Assembly: GCA_039720395.1 (NCBI GenBank) | Contig: CM077831.1 | Span: 6,242,003 to 6,306,002, forward strand | From: Liquidambar formosana | Taxonomy: Eukaryota > Streptophyta > Magnoliopsida > Saxifragales > Altingiaceae | Length of the DNA stretch: 64,000 nucleotides | Reading direction: 5' to 3' | Shown: positions 10,671 to 22,409 of the stretch, piece by piece | How positions within the stretch are numbered: position 1 is the first letter of the stretch | Layout of the letters: each line of letters starts with the position of its first letter | Notes under the pieces: model-generated | What the model was told of the DNA's origin: nothing | What the model saw: the letters and a program-made list of their open reading frames with translations, nothing else | The model's database searches: none | Position numbers and translations under genes: made by a program

Positions 10671-12691
10671 ACCCTAATACACTAATTCATCATTTTAATG
10701 ATTTTATTTAATTCCTATATTAATTATTTAATTAATATTGATTAATTTTATAATGTTTTAAATGGTTTAAAACACAATTAGGGATTAAATTAAAATCTGG
10801 AAATTCTTAATTAAATGAAATTGTTTTGTTTAATTAAGGAAACCCTAATATTGGATATTAGAGTTATTTTAGGAAACTTTACATGTTTTAAATTAATTTG
10901 ATTAATTGAAACTGTAATGTCTTAAATGTTAAGACTTTATTTAATTCTGGATATTTTTGTTAAAACCTAATAAGATTAGGATGCATTAATGAGATTAATG
11001 TAAATCATTCAAGAGAATTACCATAATGCCCATATGTTTTAATGCTTACAGTTTTTCTTTACATTATGCAATAAGATTGTATGTATGTGTTTGGATGATG
11101 ATTATGGACTATACCCTTTAAACCAATTGTGATTGGCCGTCTTATGAATGGGTTGTAATAATTTTTCAAGAGTTGTAATTTTATTATGGTGATGTAATTT
11201 ATTATTTGGGGCTTGCATGCCACCTTCCCTCTCTCTCTATCATTCTCTTATGTACCCCACATTCCCCTTATGTATCCCTTTCTATATATTATGTAAATGT
11301 TATGTAATCAAGAGCGCACTAAGGAGCATGGTGGACCCAAAGGAGTATGATGGAGCCCAACAAGCCAATGGTAGAGACCAACAAGCCAATGGTGGAGACC
11401 ATCAAGTCAAGGGAGTAGATTGAAGGACTTGAAAGCTTAGAGAAGTTTTTCAAGAAAGCATGCATGTTACGAATGGTTTATTTTACGATCACCTACACCC
11501 ACCTTAGACCTTGGATTCAATCTATTGGCTTGGATTGAATCCTCTCAAAGTCCATAATCATCATAGTGGGAGCTTTTATTTATGAGATAATTGTATTAGC
11601 TCCAATACCATAGTTTGGTATATGTTACCTATTCACTTAGGGACTAATATCAAAATATGGTACTTTATATATGTTGATATATAATAGCATGCGATGTATG
11701 ATTTATAATAGCATAAGATGTATGATTATAAATAGCATAATTTGTATGTTTAAAATACATAGGATGCATGTTAATTTAATGAGACCCTTTAAAACCCCTC
11801 TTATTTAATATTAAGTTGAAAATGGAGAAGTCATTGGGGAATGAATTCTTCATTGCCTTCCATCATTATAGGATCCTCTAACGTCCCTTAATGTGGGTAC
11901 CTGGCTACAGACATGTAGGAGCTACCCATGTTAAAGACATTACTTGAAACTATCACATATGAGATATCATGGGGTGCCTAAACTGGTATATACCAAGAAA
12001 CTAACATGTGAGGTATATATTTGGCGAAACATACCTGTGTGAATGATAGGTTTAACTTAACTAGGGAAGTATTCCAAGAAACTAACATGTGAGGTGTATG
12101 TTCCCTAGAGGCAAAATGATTGGAACTTGCTTATGAAGCAATAGACAAAGAGTTGTCTTCTTATTGTGGGTTAGAAGCCAAGAAACTAACATGTGAGGCT
12201 TCTAGGTCACAGTGGGACCCCAATCCCCATTAGGAATGAGATTCCCGAATTCCATTAGAGGGTGTATGGAATTTGATAAAATAGCGGGAGGTACCATATG
12301 ATTAAAGACCCAATCATTATGGATAAAAATGAAATCTAATTCTTTGTTTATGTAGATTACCTAATTACTCACCTCAAAACCCCTATTTCCTAATATATAG
12401 GATATTGATAGTTTGACTAAACCCGATTTCTTTGATTGACTTAGGAAATTGAGAATTGTTCTCAATTTCAAAAGATTGTTTATATGCTATTAGGCCTTTT
12501 ATTAAAGGCCCTCCATAAAACATCCTAAGAAGAAAAAGACACTATGCGCAATTAGCATCTTGTTGCCATGCTATATGATAGTATTAATGACTAATAAGCT
12601 TCAGAAGCAAAATTAGTCAATGCAAATGCCTTTGATGTCCTACATCACATACAAAGGTTGTATGGTGAGTAAAATAATACTATAAAGTATA

Positions 12692-12696
12692 GTACT
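12692..12696. repeat. Target-site duplication GTACT, left copy (element A)
   Basis: GTACT directly precedes the TG of element A and is repeated at 22405-22409 directly after its CA. The uninterrupted site can be read within element A itself near 16917-16945 (minus strand AAGTATAGTACTTGTAAAGG), confirming that A inserted into a relative. Confidence 0.97.
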
Positions 12697-14354
12697 TGTT
12701 GGGAATCGAACAAGAGGGAAAAATAGAAGTGCGGAATATAAAAAATTTTTCCTACGATTCCCAATCCCATGAATCTAACTATGCATAACACAAAATCAAA
12801 CCCTAACTACGAAGAGGGTTAGAACACTTACAGGATTTTTGTCTTCTCCGTTTTGCTCCAAGCTTCTACTCCGGACAGCGGTGAATGAGCAGCCCAAGTG
12901 TGCTGCCTCCAACGGTATCCACACCTAGCTAGAGCTTCAAGCCTTTTCTTTCTTCTTCCTTGTTGTTGCTAGAGGTGGAGAAGAGAGAGAGAGAGAAGAG
13001 AGCCTCCAAGGGGCTGGACGGCTAGGGTTTATTGTGCAAGCCTATTATGCCATGTCACACATAAGTGTGACTTATATAGGTAGCCCACTAAAGGGGCTGG
13101 CCATGGGGAAGAAACCCTAATAGGGTTATGTGTAATTACACTTAATTGCACATTAACCCCTATTATTTGTATCAAATACAAATAGGCCTATAAAGAACTA
13201 TTCTTTATTCACTAAAACCCTTTCTCTCATAGACTTTAAAGCCCTTCTTGCATGATCAGTGTGTGACCCATTGGGTTCACATCATTAAGTAGTAGGAATA
13301 GCACGAGGTGTGCACAATGGAACTCTTTCCATTTAGGGTCTAATTGGAACTCCTTCCAATTCCCTAATTGATTATAACTCACTTATATCAATTAGGGCTT
13401 CTACTAACCATGAGTAACACCTAGCATATGGTTCATGGTGTGGTCCTTAATGAGGTGAATAGTCATTTACAAAGAACCCTTCTGTTATAGTTTATAGGTT
13501 ACAATTGCATCCTTCCTTCAACACAATGTCTCCAATTGAACTAATAGGACATGGAAGTCTGTCAAGTCTCTAGTTTAATTACTTTATACTCATTCATAGA
13601 TATCAACTCATTAATGAACTCATGAAACTCTTTTCATATTCATCCTACCATGGCCATGGATTTAATGAGTTATATTATGAATGCTATATGAGACATTCTC
13701 TCTCTTTTTCCTAAGAGTGATGGATCCCTTGTTGATCACTCACATGCCTTCATACACATAGCAGTAGGGCCAATGAACACCTTTGCAGACCCCTGAATAG
13801 GATCTGCACTTAGTGTTATCAAACTTCTAAAGCTACATGCATAAGGCAACTATGGTGTCTCAGGTCTAAGGATTACTTGTACCACTATAACAATGAGAAA
13901 CTGATTGACAGGCAGGATAAAACTCCATTCAGTTTATCTCATATCTTTGGTCACATTCAGTGTACCTATTCTCGCAATAGGCACCCACTTGTTGGTTGTA
14001 GTGTCTCCACACAAATAGCTTGAGACTAGCTATCCTCCTATAGAGTCAGCCTAACAAGTGCTAGTCCTATGGTTCATTACTGTCCATCATAGTGAACCTT
14101 CAACTAGGAATGCTTTAGGAGTTTAGTACAGAGATATATCTATAGTCTCAAAATTACAACTCTTTGTAATTCCATATTCTCAACTCTAACTCCATGGACA
14201 TATTATGTAAATATAAATGATGCATATAAACATAATAGAATAAGCCCTTTTATTAAATCAATAATAAATGTGACATACATAAATGAAATCAAATGATTGT
14301 TCCTAATCCCTAAACAATCATCTCTATGATTGGCTCTAGGGCATAATCCTAACA
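12697..14354 (-). repeat. 3' LTR of element A
   Basis: On the plus strand it runs from TGTTGGGAATCG to ATCCTAACA; in element sense it starts TGTTAGGATTATGCC. 1658 bp. A TATA-like CCTATATAAG lies on the minus strand at 13071-13080, inside a block flanked by GTGACTT/AAGTGTGA words. An AG/CT-rich leader (about 12980-13000) follows in element sense. It is flanked internally by the polypurine tract. Confidence 0.95.
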
Positions 14355-14365
14355 ATCTCCCACTT
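14355..14365 (-). promoter_or_regulatory. Polypurine tract of element A
   Basis: The minus strand reads AAGTGGGAGAT directly before the LTR TGTTAGG, the standard copia plus-strand priming site. The same tract occurs in element B at 24974-24984. Confidence 0.92.
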
Positions 14366-16926
14366 GCACTAAAGCCAATCGACCATGTATCGCATACCTA
14401 TCTTCTCAAGATGTTGGTCTTAGACATAACCAATTGTGTTTTAAAGCTTTAGTCAGTAGGTCTACAAAAACTTATGTAGATAATATCTTCTGTAATGTAT
14501 CTATTACCTCTTCCAATGATTCCTCTAATCACTTGGAATTGTCACTCTATGTGTTTGGACTTTTGATGAGACCGTGATTCCTATACTTGAGCTATAGACC
14601 CATTGTTGTCACAAAACAAGGTGTGGGCAACTCAATGGAAGGAACAACTCCAAGTTCTAAATGAACTTATAGATCCAAACAGTCTCCTAGACAATGTGAC
14701 AATTAATTCACCCTTAATAATGGAATCCACTGTATCTTTCATACAGTTCTTCCATTAAGTATTTCACCAACTAAAGTGAATATAAAATATACCCCATATG
14801 GATTATATCCAAATCCATATACCCATCTACTATGAGTTTACAATTTGCATATACAATCCAATATTCCAAATTTGAATTGATTGATAACTATTTGTAACAA
14901 TTACAACATAATAGATATCAGGTTCAATACATAGTGTAGAATAAGGCTTCTTAACACTTTAAGAATCTTACTTGTGTTATCCTAGGGCACATGCCCTTGA
15001 ATAATGAATTCTTATCTGAAGTAAATCAGACCTCCCTTAGAATTCTCCATGTTGAACTCCTTCAACATTTCAACTATGTTTGATGATTTGGAGATACTTA
15101 GCAATCTATATGATCTATCTCTATAGATCTTATTGGATGCTTTTGCCAAATCTTTCATGAATTAGTTTTTCTCCAAAAACTAAAACTATTAGGATGTCAT
15201 TCATATATCATTCATAATGATTAGGATGTCATCTATACTTAGGATAAAGAAAAACGATCGTACTCCCACTAACCTTTTATACACTCATGGTCCATCTATA
15301 CAATGAGAGAAATCAAACAATTTGATTACTTCAACTTTATAGATGTTCTAATTATGAGAACCTTGTAGTCTATTAATAGACTTCTATAACTTACACACTT
15401 TTATGGTTTTTCACCATTTGATATAACATCTTTATATCCTTTTTGACATATCTTATATTCAAAATGTGTGTTTATAGATAACAAGATCCAAATGGATTTC
15501 AACATAACTATTATCAAACAAGTTTCTTTATAGACAACTTTTTGCCTATGTTGAAAACATTCTTAAATAGCCAAGCCTTTTAGGTCTCTACCTATCCATA
15601 TTGGATTTAATGACTCTTAGTCATTTCTCGAGTTGATGTGAAACATCGTCTAGTCATAATCAATAGGATTATCTTGGTGATCTTTATCACCAAAGAACAA
15701 TTCTTTCACATTCTAATAGAGATACAATATCTCTCTTATGTTAAGAAATATCCAATTTTGATCTATGAAAAGATTGTAGTGTAGTTAAGGGTTTTGTCTC
15801 AACAGAGACAAGGGTTGGATCTTTGTTCGTTTGTGGCTTTACAGACAATTCTATAAATTCTATCTACTTTTGCATCTTTCTTGAATGAACTCTTTCTCAA
15901 GAAAATCCAGCAAACATCCTAATGGACAACTTTTGTTCATTAGGGTAATAGAAATACTATCCCAACCACTTTTGGGATATACCACAATTCAACACTTACT
16001 TGACCTTATTTCCAGATTGTCTACATTATGTTTCCAGACATACGTAGCACAAGCCCAAGCCTTAACTTCTTTAAGTTGGGTTTCTTCCCATATCATATCT
16101 GATATAATTGGGACAAAACTGGAGTGAACCCTAAATTATCAATATGTAGCAATTTTAAGGTATATCCTAGATGGACACATTAGTAAAACTCATCATGGAT
16201 CAAACCATATCTTAATAGGGTTCAATTCGTTCTCTTAGATTCACCATTGAGCTATGGTATTCTAAGATGAGTCTACTGTAATTGAATGCATGCTCTACAT
16301 GACTATATACATCACAATGTATTAGTCAAGTTATAAATGTAACTCTTTCACTTCACCAAGTAAAAGATGGGTTTGGTAATCTCATAACCAAGTCATAATC
16401 GTTACATTTAAATGAGAGTCTCTACATCTCTTGTATTCTCGGAATACGTTGCATTCGCTCTAATTAGTCATTTAAATTCAGAAATCAAATTTCTAGAATG
16501 TCTTAAATGACCTAGTTAAGAAATAAGTTCCCAAAATTAATCTAGCAACTCTTGCTCTATTAAAATTTTTAAAGGTAACTTATTATCTACTTAACTTTCC
16601 GCTTCGATTTAGATTACACTAGAATCCAAAAACCAAGAAGCAGAACTAACCAACAATTTAGTTTAGAGCATGAACCAAAACTTCAAAAGTTTGGTTCTTC
16701 TAGGAAGACTGATACTTTATCAAGTTCCCTTTACAATACCTTATGTTTACTACAAAAATAATTATATTTCTTTGTCTTTGACTTTTCAAGACTTGCTTTC
16801 CTCTATGCTTCCATTTTAAATCACATCTAGCTTCTCAAGCTATTCTATGTGATTAATCATTTTTCAAAAGAATGATTATTAATAAACAACTTTTATTACA
16901 TCCTAGTCCAGAAGAAGTCCTTTACA
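14366..16926 (-). pseudogene. Decayed copia pol 3' half in element A
   Basis: Inverted copy of element B 22410-24973. On the minus strand, with many stops and shifts, the order integrase C-terminal part (about 15880-16160), reverse transcriptase with a YVDD-like IDDIL (about 15020-15450) and RNase H with a KHIERQ-like motif (about 14380-14630) can be followed. An 80-residue plus-strand frame at 15885-16127 is the antisense shadow of the integrase part. No segment could make a functional protein. Confidence 0.75.
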
Positions 16927-19900
16927 AGTACTATACTTTATAGTATTATTTCACTCATAATACAACCTTTGTCTGTGATGTAGGACATCAAAGGCACTTG
17001 CATTGACTAATTTTGCTTCTGAAGCTCATTAGTCATCAATACTATCATATAGCATGGCAACAAGATGCCAATTGCGCATAGTGTCTTTTTCTTCTTAGGA
17101 TGTTTTATGGAGGGCCTTTAATAAAAGGCCTAATAGCATATAAAAAATCTTTTGAAATTGAGAACAATTCTCAATTTCCTAAGTCAATCAAAGAAATCGG
17201 GTTTAGTCAAACTATCAATATCCTATATTAGGAAATAGGGGTTTTGAGGTGAGTAATTAGGTAATCTACATAAACAAAGAATTAGATTTCATTTTTATCC
17301 ATAATGATTGGGTCTTTAATCAAATGGTACCTCCCACTATTTTATCAAATTCCATACACCCTCTAATGGAATTCGGGAATCTCATTCCTAATGGGGATTG
17401 GGGTCCCACTATGACCTAGAAGCCTCACATGTTAGTTTCTTGACTTCTAACCCACAATAAGAAGACAACTCTTTGTCTATTGCTTCATAAGCAAGTTCCA
17501 ATCATTTTGCCTCTAGGGAACATACACCTCACATGTTAGTTTCTTGGAATACTTCCCTAGTTAAGTTAAACCCATCATTCACACAGGTATGTTTCGCCAA
17601 ATATATACCTCACATGTTAGTTTCTTGGTATATACCAGTTTAGGCACCCCATGATATCTCATATGTGATAGTTTCAAGTAATGTCTTTAACATGGGTAGC
17701 TCCTACATGTCTGCAGCCAGGTACCCACATTAAGGGACGTTAGATGATCCTATAATGATGGAAGGCAATGAAGAATTCATTCCCTAATGACTTCTCCATT
17801 TTCAACTTAATATTAAATAAGAGGGGTTTTAAAGGGTCTCATCAAATTAACATGCATCCTATGTATCAAAATTTAAACATATAAATTATGCTATTTATAA
17901 TCATACATCTCATGCTATTATAAATCATACATCGCATGCTATTATATATCAACATATATAAAGTACCATATTTTGATATTAGTCCCTAAGTGAATAGGTA
18001 ACATATACCAAACTATGGTATTGGAGCTAATACAATTATCTCATAAATTAAAGCTCCCACTATGATGATTATGGACTTTGAGAGGATTCAATCCAAGCCA
18101 ATAGATTGAATCCAAGGTCTAAGGTGGGTGTAGGTGATCGTAAAATAAACCATTCGTAACATGCATGCTTTCTTGAAAAACTTCTCTAAGCTTTCAAGTC
18201 CTTCAATCTGCTCCCTTGGCTTGATGGTCTCCACCATTGGCTTGTTGGTCTCCACCATTGGCTTGTTAGGCTCCATCATACTCCTTTGGGTCCACCATGC
18301 TCCTTAGTGCGCTCTCAATTACATAACATTTATATAATTTAAAGAAAGGGATACATAAGGGGAATGTGGGGTACATAAGAGAATGATAGAGAGAGAGGGA
18401 AGGTGGCATGCAAGCCCCAAATAATAAATTACATCACCATAATAAATTACAACTCTTGAAAAATTATTATAACCCATTCATAAGACGGCCAATCACAATT
18501 GGTTTAAGGGGTATAGTCCATAATCATCATCCAAACACATACATACAATCTCATTGCATAACGTAAAGAAAAACTGTAAGCATTAAAACATATGGGCATT
18601 ATGGTAATTCTCTTGAATGATTTACATTAATCTCATTAATGCATCCTAATCTTATTAGGTTTTAACAAAAATATCCAGAATTAAATAAAGTCTTAACATT
18701 TAAGACATTACAGTTTCAATTAATCAAATTAATTTAAAACATGTAAAGTTTCCTAAAATAACTCTAATATCCAATATTAGGGTTTCCTTAATTAAACAAA
18801 ACAATTTCATTTAATTAAGAATTTCCAGATTTTAATTTAATCCCTAATTGTGTTTTAAACCATTTAAAACATTATAAAATTAATCAATATTAATTAAATA
18901 ATTAATATAGGAATTAAATAAAATCATTAAAATGATGAATTAGTGTATTAGGGTTTCCTAAAACCCTAAACCCTAAATGCATAACCCTAAACCCTAAATG
19001 CAAGCCCTAATCATTAAATGCCTTATGATTGGTCATTTAATGTCCAATCATTAAAACCCTACGTTCATATGGTATTTAATAAAAGGGATTAGGGTTTAAT
19101 TAATGCCAAATAGGGTATTAATTACCCTTAATTAATTACACTAATTAGGGTTTCCAAAACCCTAACCCTTGACATCATTAATGGTATTAATTATGCCCTA
19201 ACAATCAATAACCATAATTGGTCATTTAATGACCAATCATTAACTCTTAATTAAGGTAATTAATATTCCAATTAGGGTTTTAATTAATGCCATAATGAAA
19301 TTAGGGTTTCATCATTAACTCAAAATTAGGGTTTCATCCTTAACTCTATGCAGCCGTCACTACCAGGGGGCTGCCTGAGCTTGGCTAGGCTGCCATGGCC
19401 ACCAACGACTGTGGGAGGCCATGGCCAGTCATGGGAGAACATCCTAGGGGTGTGGGACAAGCCTCTGGACACGTGAGAAGTGGTGGAAGTGGCTGCCATC
19501 ATCAAGAACAATCAGGGTTTCCAAAACCCATTGCTGGAGCCATTGTTGCAGACCTTGAAGGTCACAATAGCTTCTAAATCCTTATCAATTCGACTCCTCC
19601 ATTGAAACCAGCTTTTGTATCATGTCCCTACATGAAATACTAAGCCAATAGAAGAGGTTTGGATGATCATATCATCACCAATTGTTCTAAACAATTAAAA
19701 CAACAGTAGGCTGCCCAGAAATTTACAGCATACTGTCCATTGTCAGAAATTGATTTAAAACCCAGCAAGATGAATGAATTAGGCTACCAAACGAATTTTC
19801 CCAGTATCCTACATGTCTTAGGAAACTAATGCAATTGGTTTCATGCAATTTGGAGTTCCCTAACTCAAGTTCTAATCGAAACTCCATTGATGACTTTTCT

Positions 19901-20733
19901 GCAGAAAAATTCTGCTATGCTGTTCATGAAAAAGTTTCAAACTTTTTGAATCTTTTTCCATCAAAACCTTTTTGAAACTTAAAGAAAATCATATACACAT
20001 GATATATAATGATCCTACAATGATCTTCCATCATAAATACAGCAGCTTTAATTAGAATTAATTGCAAGAACCTTTGGGTTCTAAAACCCAGATTCAGCCT
20101 CCATGGTGTTCTTCTCCTTCTTCCTTCTGTTCTAGCATCTTAATCCAATTATGATGCATCTAAATGCTTGGGAACCTTTCCCTACCATGTCTAGAACATA
20201 ACCCAAGTGGTGGCAACCATTGCCATGCCTTTGATCTCCATCAATAACTCAAAGTTGTGGTTATTGCATCATTCCCGAGCAAAACTGTCTTTCCAGACAG
20301 CCTGTAGTAAAAAATTCATAACTTTCACTACAGAACTCGGATTGACGTACCGTTTGTCGGGTTGGAAAGCTTATTCAAAGACCTTTCTAACCATATATGG
20401 CTCGAAAATTTTGGAGAAGAACTCTGAATTCGGCATGCAAAACAAGATGACGGTTTTTCATGGCAACCATGAAAACTGTTCATAACAGTTTTATAAAACC
20501 CTAGTTTCCTTATTCTTCTTCTCCAAACTCAAACCCTATGCAACCTATTGCATCCATGGCTACACTTAACCATCAATTAGAAGAGGAGTAGAAGAGAATT
20601 GACCTAGGGTTCCAAACCCTAGGTTCAGCCATGGAGGAAAATCAATTATGCAGAAAAATTTTCCAGATTTTTTGAATCATTCAACTATACCATAATTACC
20701 AGCCCATATGTATTTTGTATTATGCATAATCAT
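16927..20733 (-). other. Element A leader, inverted copy of element B leader
   Basis: Matches 8892-12696 in inverted orientation with scattered substitutions. Contains the telomere-like motifs (18957-19010), three copies of the 21-mer (seen on plus as CCTCACATGTTAGTTTCTTG plus G or a variant near 17425, 17528 and 17608) and the same short non-gene frames (20207-20485, 19395-19577). No gag recognised. Confidence 0.75.
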
Positions 20734-20746
20734 GGCTCTGATACCA
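20734..20746 (-). promoter_or_regulatory. Primer-binding site of element A (initiator tRNA-Met)
   Basis: The minus strand reads TGGTATCAGAGCC, a perfect complement of the plant initiator tRNA-Met 3' end, one base from the 5' LTR end. Confidence 0.95.
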
Positions 20747-20747
20747 C

Positions 20748-22404
20748 TGTTGGGAATCGAACAAGAGGGAAAAATAGAAGTGCGGAATATAAAAAAATTT
20801 TCCTACGATTCCCAATCCCATGAATCTAACTATGCATAACACAAAATCAAACCCTAACTACGAAGAGGGTTAGAACACTTACAGGATTTTTGTCTTCTCC
20901 GTTTTGCTCCAAGCTTCTACTCCGGACAGCGGTGAATGAGCAGCCCAAGTGTGCTGCTTCCAACGGTATCCACACCTAGCTAGAGCTTCAAGCCTTTTCT
21001 TTCTTCTTCCTTGTTGTTGCTAGAGGTGGAGAAGAGAGAGAGAGAGAAGAGAGCCTCCAAGGGGCTTAACGGCTAGGGTTTATTGTGCAAGCCTATTATG
21101 CCATGTCACACATAAGTGTGACTTATATAGGTAGCCCACTAAAGGGGCTGGCCATGGGGAAGAAACCCTAATAGGGTTATGTGTAATTACACTTAATTGC
21201 ACATTAACCCCTATTATTTGTATCAAATACAAATAGGCCTATAAAGAATTATTCTTTATTCACTAAAACCCTTTCTCTCATAGACTTTAAAGCCCTTCTT
21301 GCATGATCAGTGTGTAACCCATTGGGTTCACATCATTAAGTAGTAGGAATAGCACGAGGTGTGCACAATGGAACTCTTTCCATTTAGGGTCTAATTGGAA
21401 CTCCTTCCAATTCCCTAATTGATTATAACTCACTTATATCAATTAGGGCTTCTACTAACCATGAGTAACACCTAGCATATGGCTCATGGTGTGGTCCTTA
21501 ATGAGGTGAATAGTCATTTACAAAGAACCCTTCTGTTATAGTTTATAGGTTACAATTGCATCCTTCCTTCAACACAATGTCTCCAATTGAACTAATAGGA
21601 CATGGAAGTCTGTCAAGTCTCTAGTTCAATTACTTTATACTCATTCATAGATATCAACTCATTGATGAACTCATGAAACTCTTTTCATATTCATCCTACC
21701 ATGGCCATGGATTTAATGAGTTATATTATGAATGCTATATGAGACATTCTCTCTCTTTTTCCTAAGAGTGATGGATCCCTTGTTGATCACTCACATGCCT
21801 TCATACACATAGCAGTAGGGCCAATGAACACCTTTGCAGACCCCTGAATAGGATCTGCACTTAGTGTTATCAAACTTCTAAAGCTACATGCATAAGGCAA
21901 CTATGGTGTCTCAGGTCTAAGGATTACTTGTACCACTATAACAATGAGAAACTGATTGACAGGCAGGATAAAACTCCATTCAGTTTATCTCATATCTTTG
22001 GTCACATTCAGTGTACCTATTCTCGCAATAGGCACCCACTTGTTGGTTGTAGTGTCTCCACACAAATAGCTTGAGACTAGCTATCCTCCTATAGAGTCAG
22101 CCTAACAAGTGCTAGTCCTATGGTTCATTACTGTCATCATAGTGAACCTTCAACTAGGAATGCTTTAGGAGTTTAGTACAGAGATATATCTATAGTCTCA
22201 AAATTACAACTCTTTGTAATTCCATATTCTCAACTCTAACTCCATGGACATATTATGTAAATATAAATGATGCATATAAACATAATAGAATAAGCCCTTT
22301 TATTAAATCAATAATAAATGTGACATACATAAATGAAATCAAATGATTGTTCCTAATCCCTAAACAATCATCTCTATGATTGGCTCTAGGGCATAATCCT
22401 AACA
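20748..22404 (-). repeat. 5' LTR of element A
   Basis: 1657 bp, plus-strand ends TGTTGGG and CTAACA. It differs from 12697-14354 at about ten sites (for example GGACGG versus TAACGG, and ACTGTCCATC versus ACTGTCATC). TATA-like CCTATATAAG on the minus strand near 21122-21131 is intact. Confidence 0.95.
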
Positions 22405-22409
22405 GTACT
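22405..22409. repeat. Target-site duplication GTACT, right copy (element A)
   Basis: Matches 12692-12696 exactly. Element B sequence resumes here (TTATAAAGGACTTCTTCTAG) in register with the empty site in element A. Confidence 0.97.

Larger units (their letters stand above)
8892..12696 (+). other. Element B leader, ~3.8 kb, no gag recognised
   Basis: A copia element normally starts gag soon after the primer-binding site. Here ~3.8 kb follow without a coding frame I can assign. The stretch is inverted-repeated in element A at ~16930-20747. Visible landmarks are many AAACCCTAA words, two (TTTAGGG)2 telomere-like motifs at about 10627-10668, 21-24 bp repeats of an AACAAGCCAATGG phrase near 11355-11405, and a 21-mer (CCAAGAAACTAACATGTGAG plus G) at 11993, 12073 and 12178. 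Small frames shared by both copies (9140-9418 minus, 10048-10230 minus) are explained by homology of the two elements and are not called genes. Confidence 0.7.
12697..22404 (-). mobile_element. Element A: complete LTR retrotransposon inserted head-on into element B
   Basis: A 9708-bp element on the minus strand with both LTRs (20748-22404 as 5' LTR; 12697-14354 as 3' LTR), a perfect initiator tRNA-Met primer-binding site, a polypurine tract and a perfect TSD (GTACT). The internal part has a ~3.8 kb leader and a ~2.6 kb pol remnant with stops. The LTRs differ at about ten positions over 1657 bp by eye, so insertion is recent relative to everything else here. With no functional gag-pol it must have moved using another element's proteins. 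It is opposite in orientation to its host B. Confidence 0.95.

Noticed and set aside
15885..16127. 80-residue frame repeated at 23209-23451
   Set aside because: Antisense shadow of the decayed copia integrase in elements A and B; duplicated because the elements are related.
20734..20746. tRNA-like TGGTATCAGAGCC sequences (also at 8879, 34897, 42320)
   Set aside because: These are retrotransposon primer-binding sites, not tRNA genes; no cloverleaf surrounds them. No rRNA or tRNA gene was found in the window.
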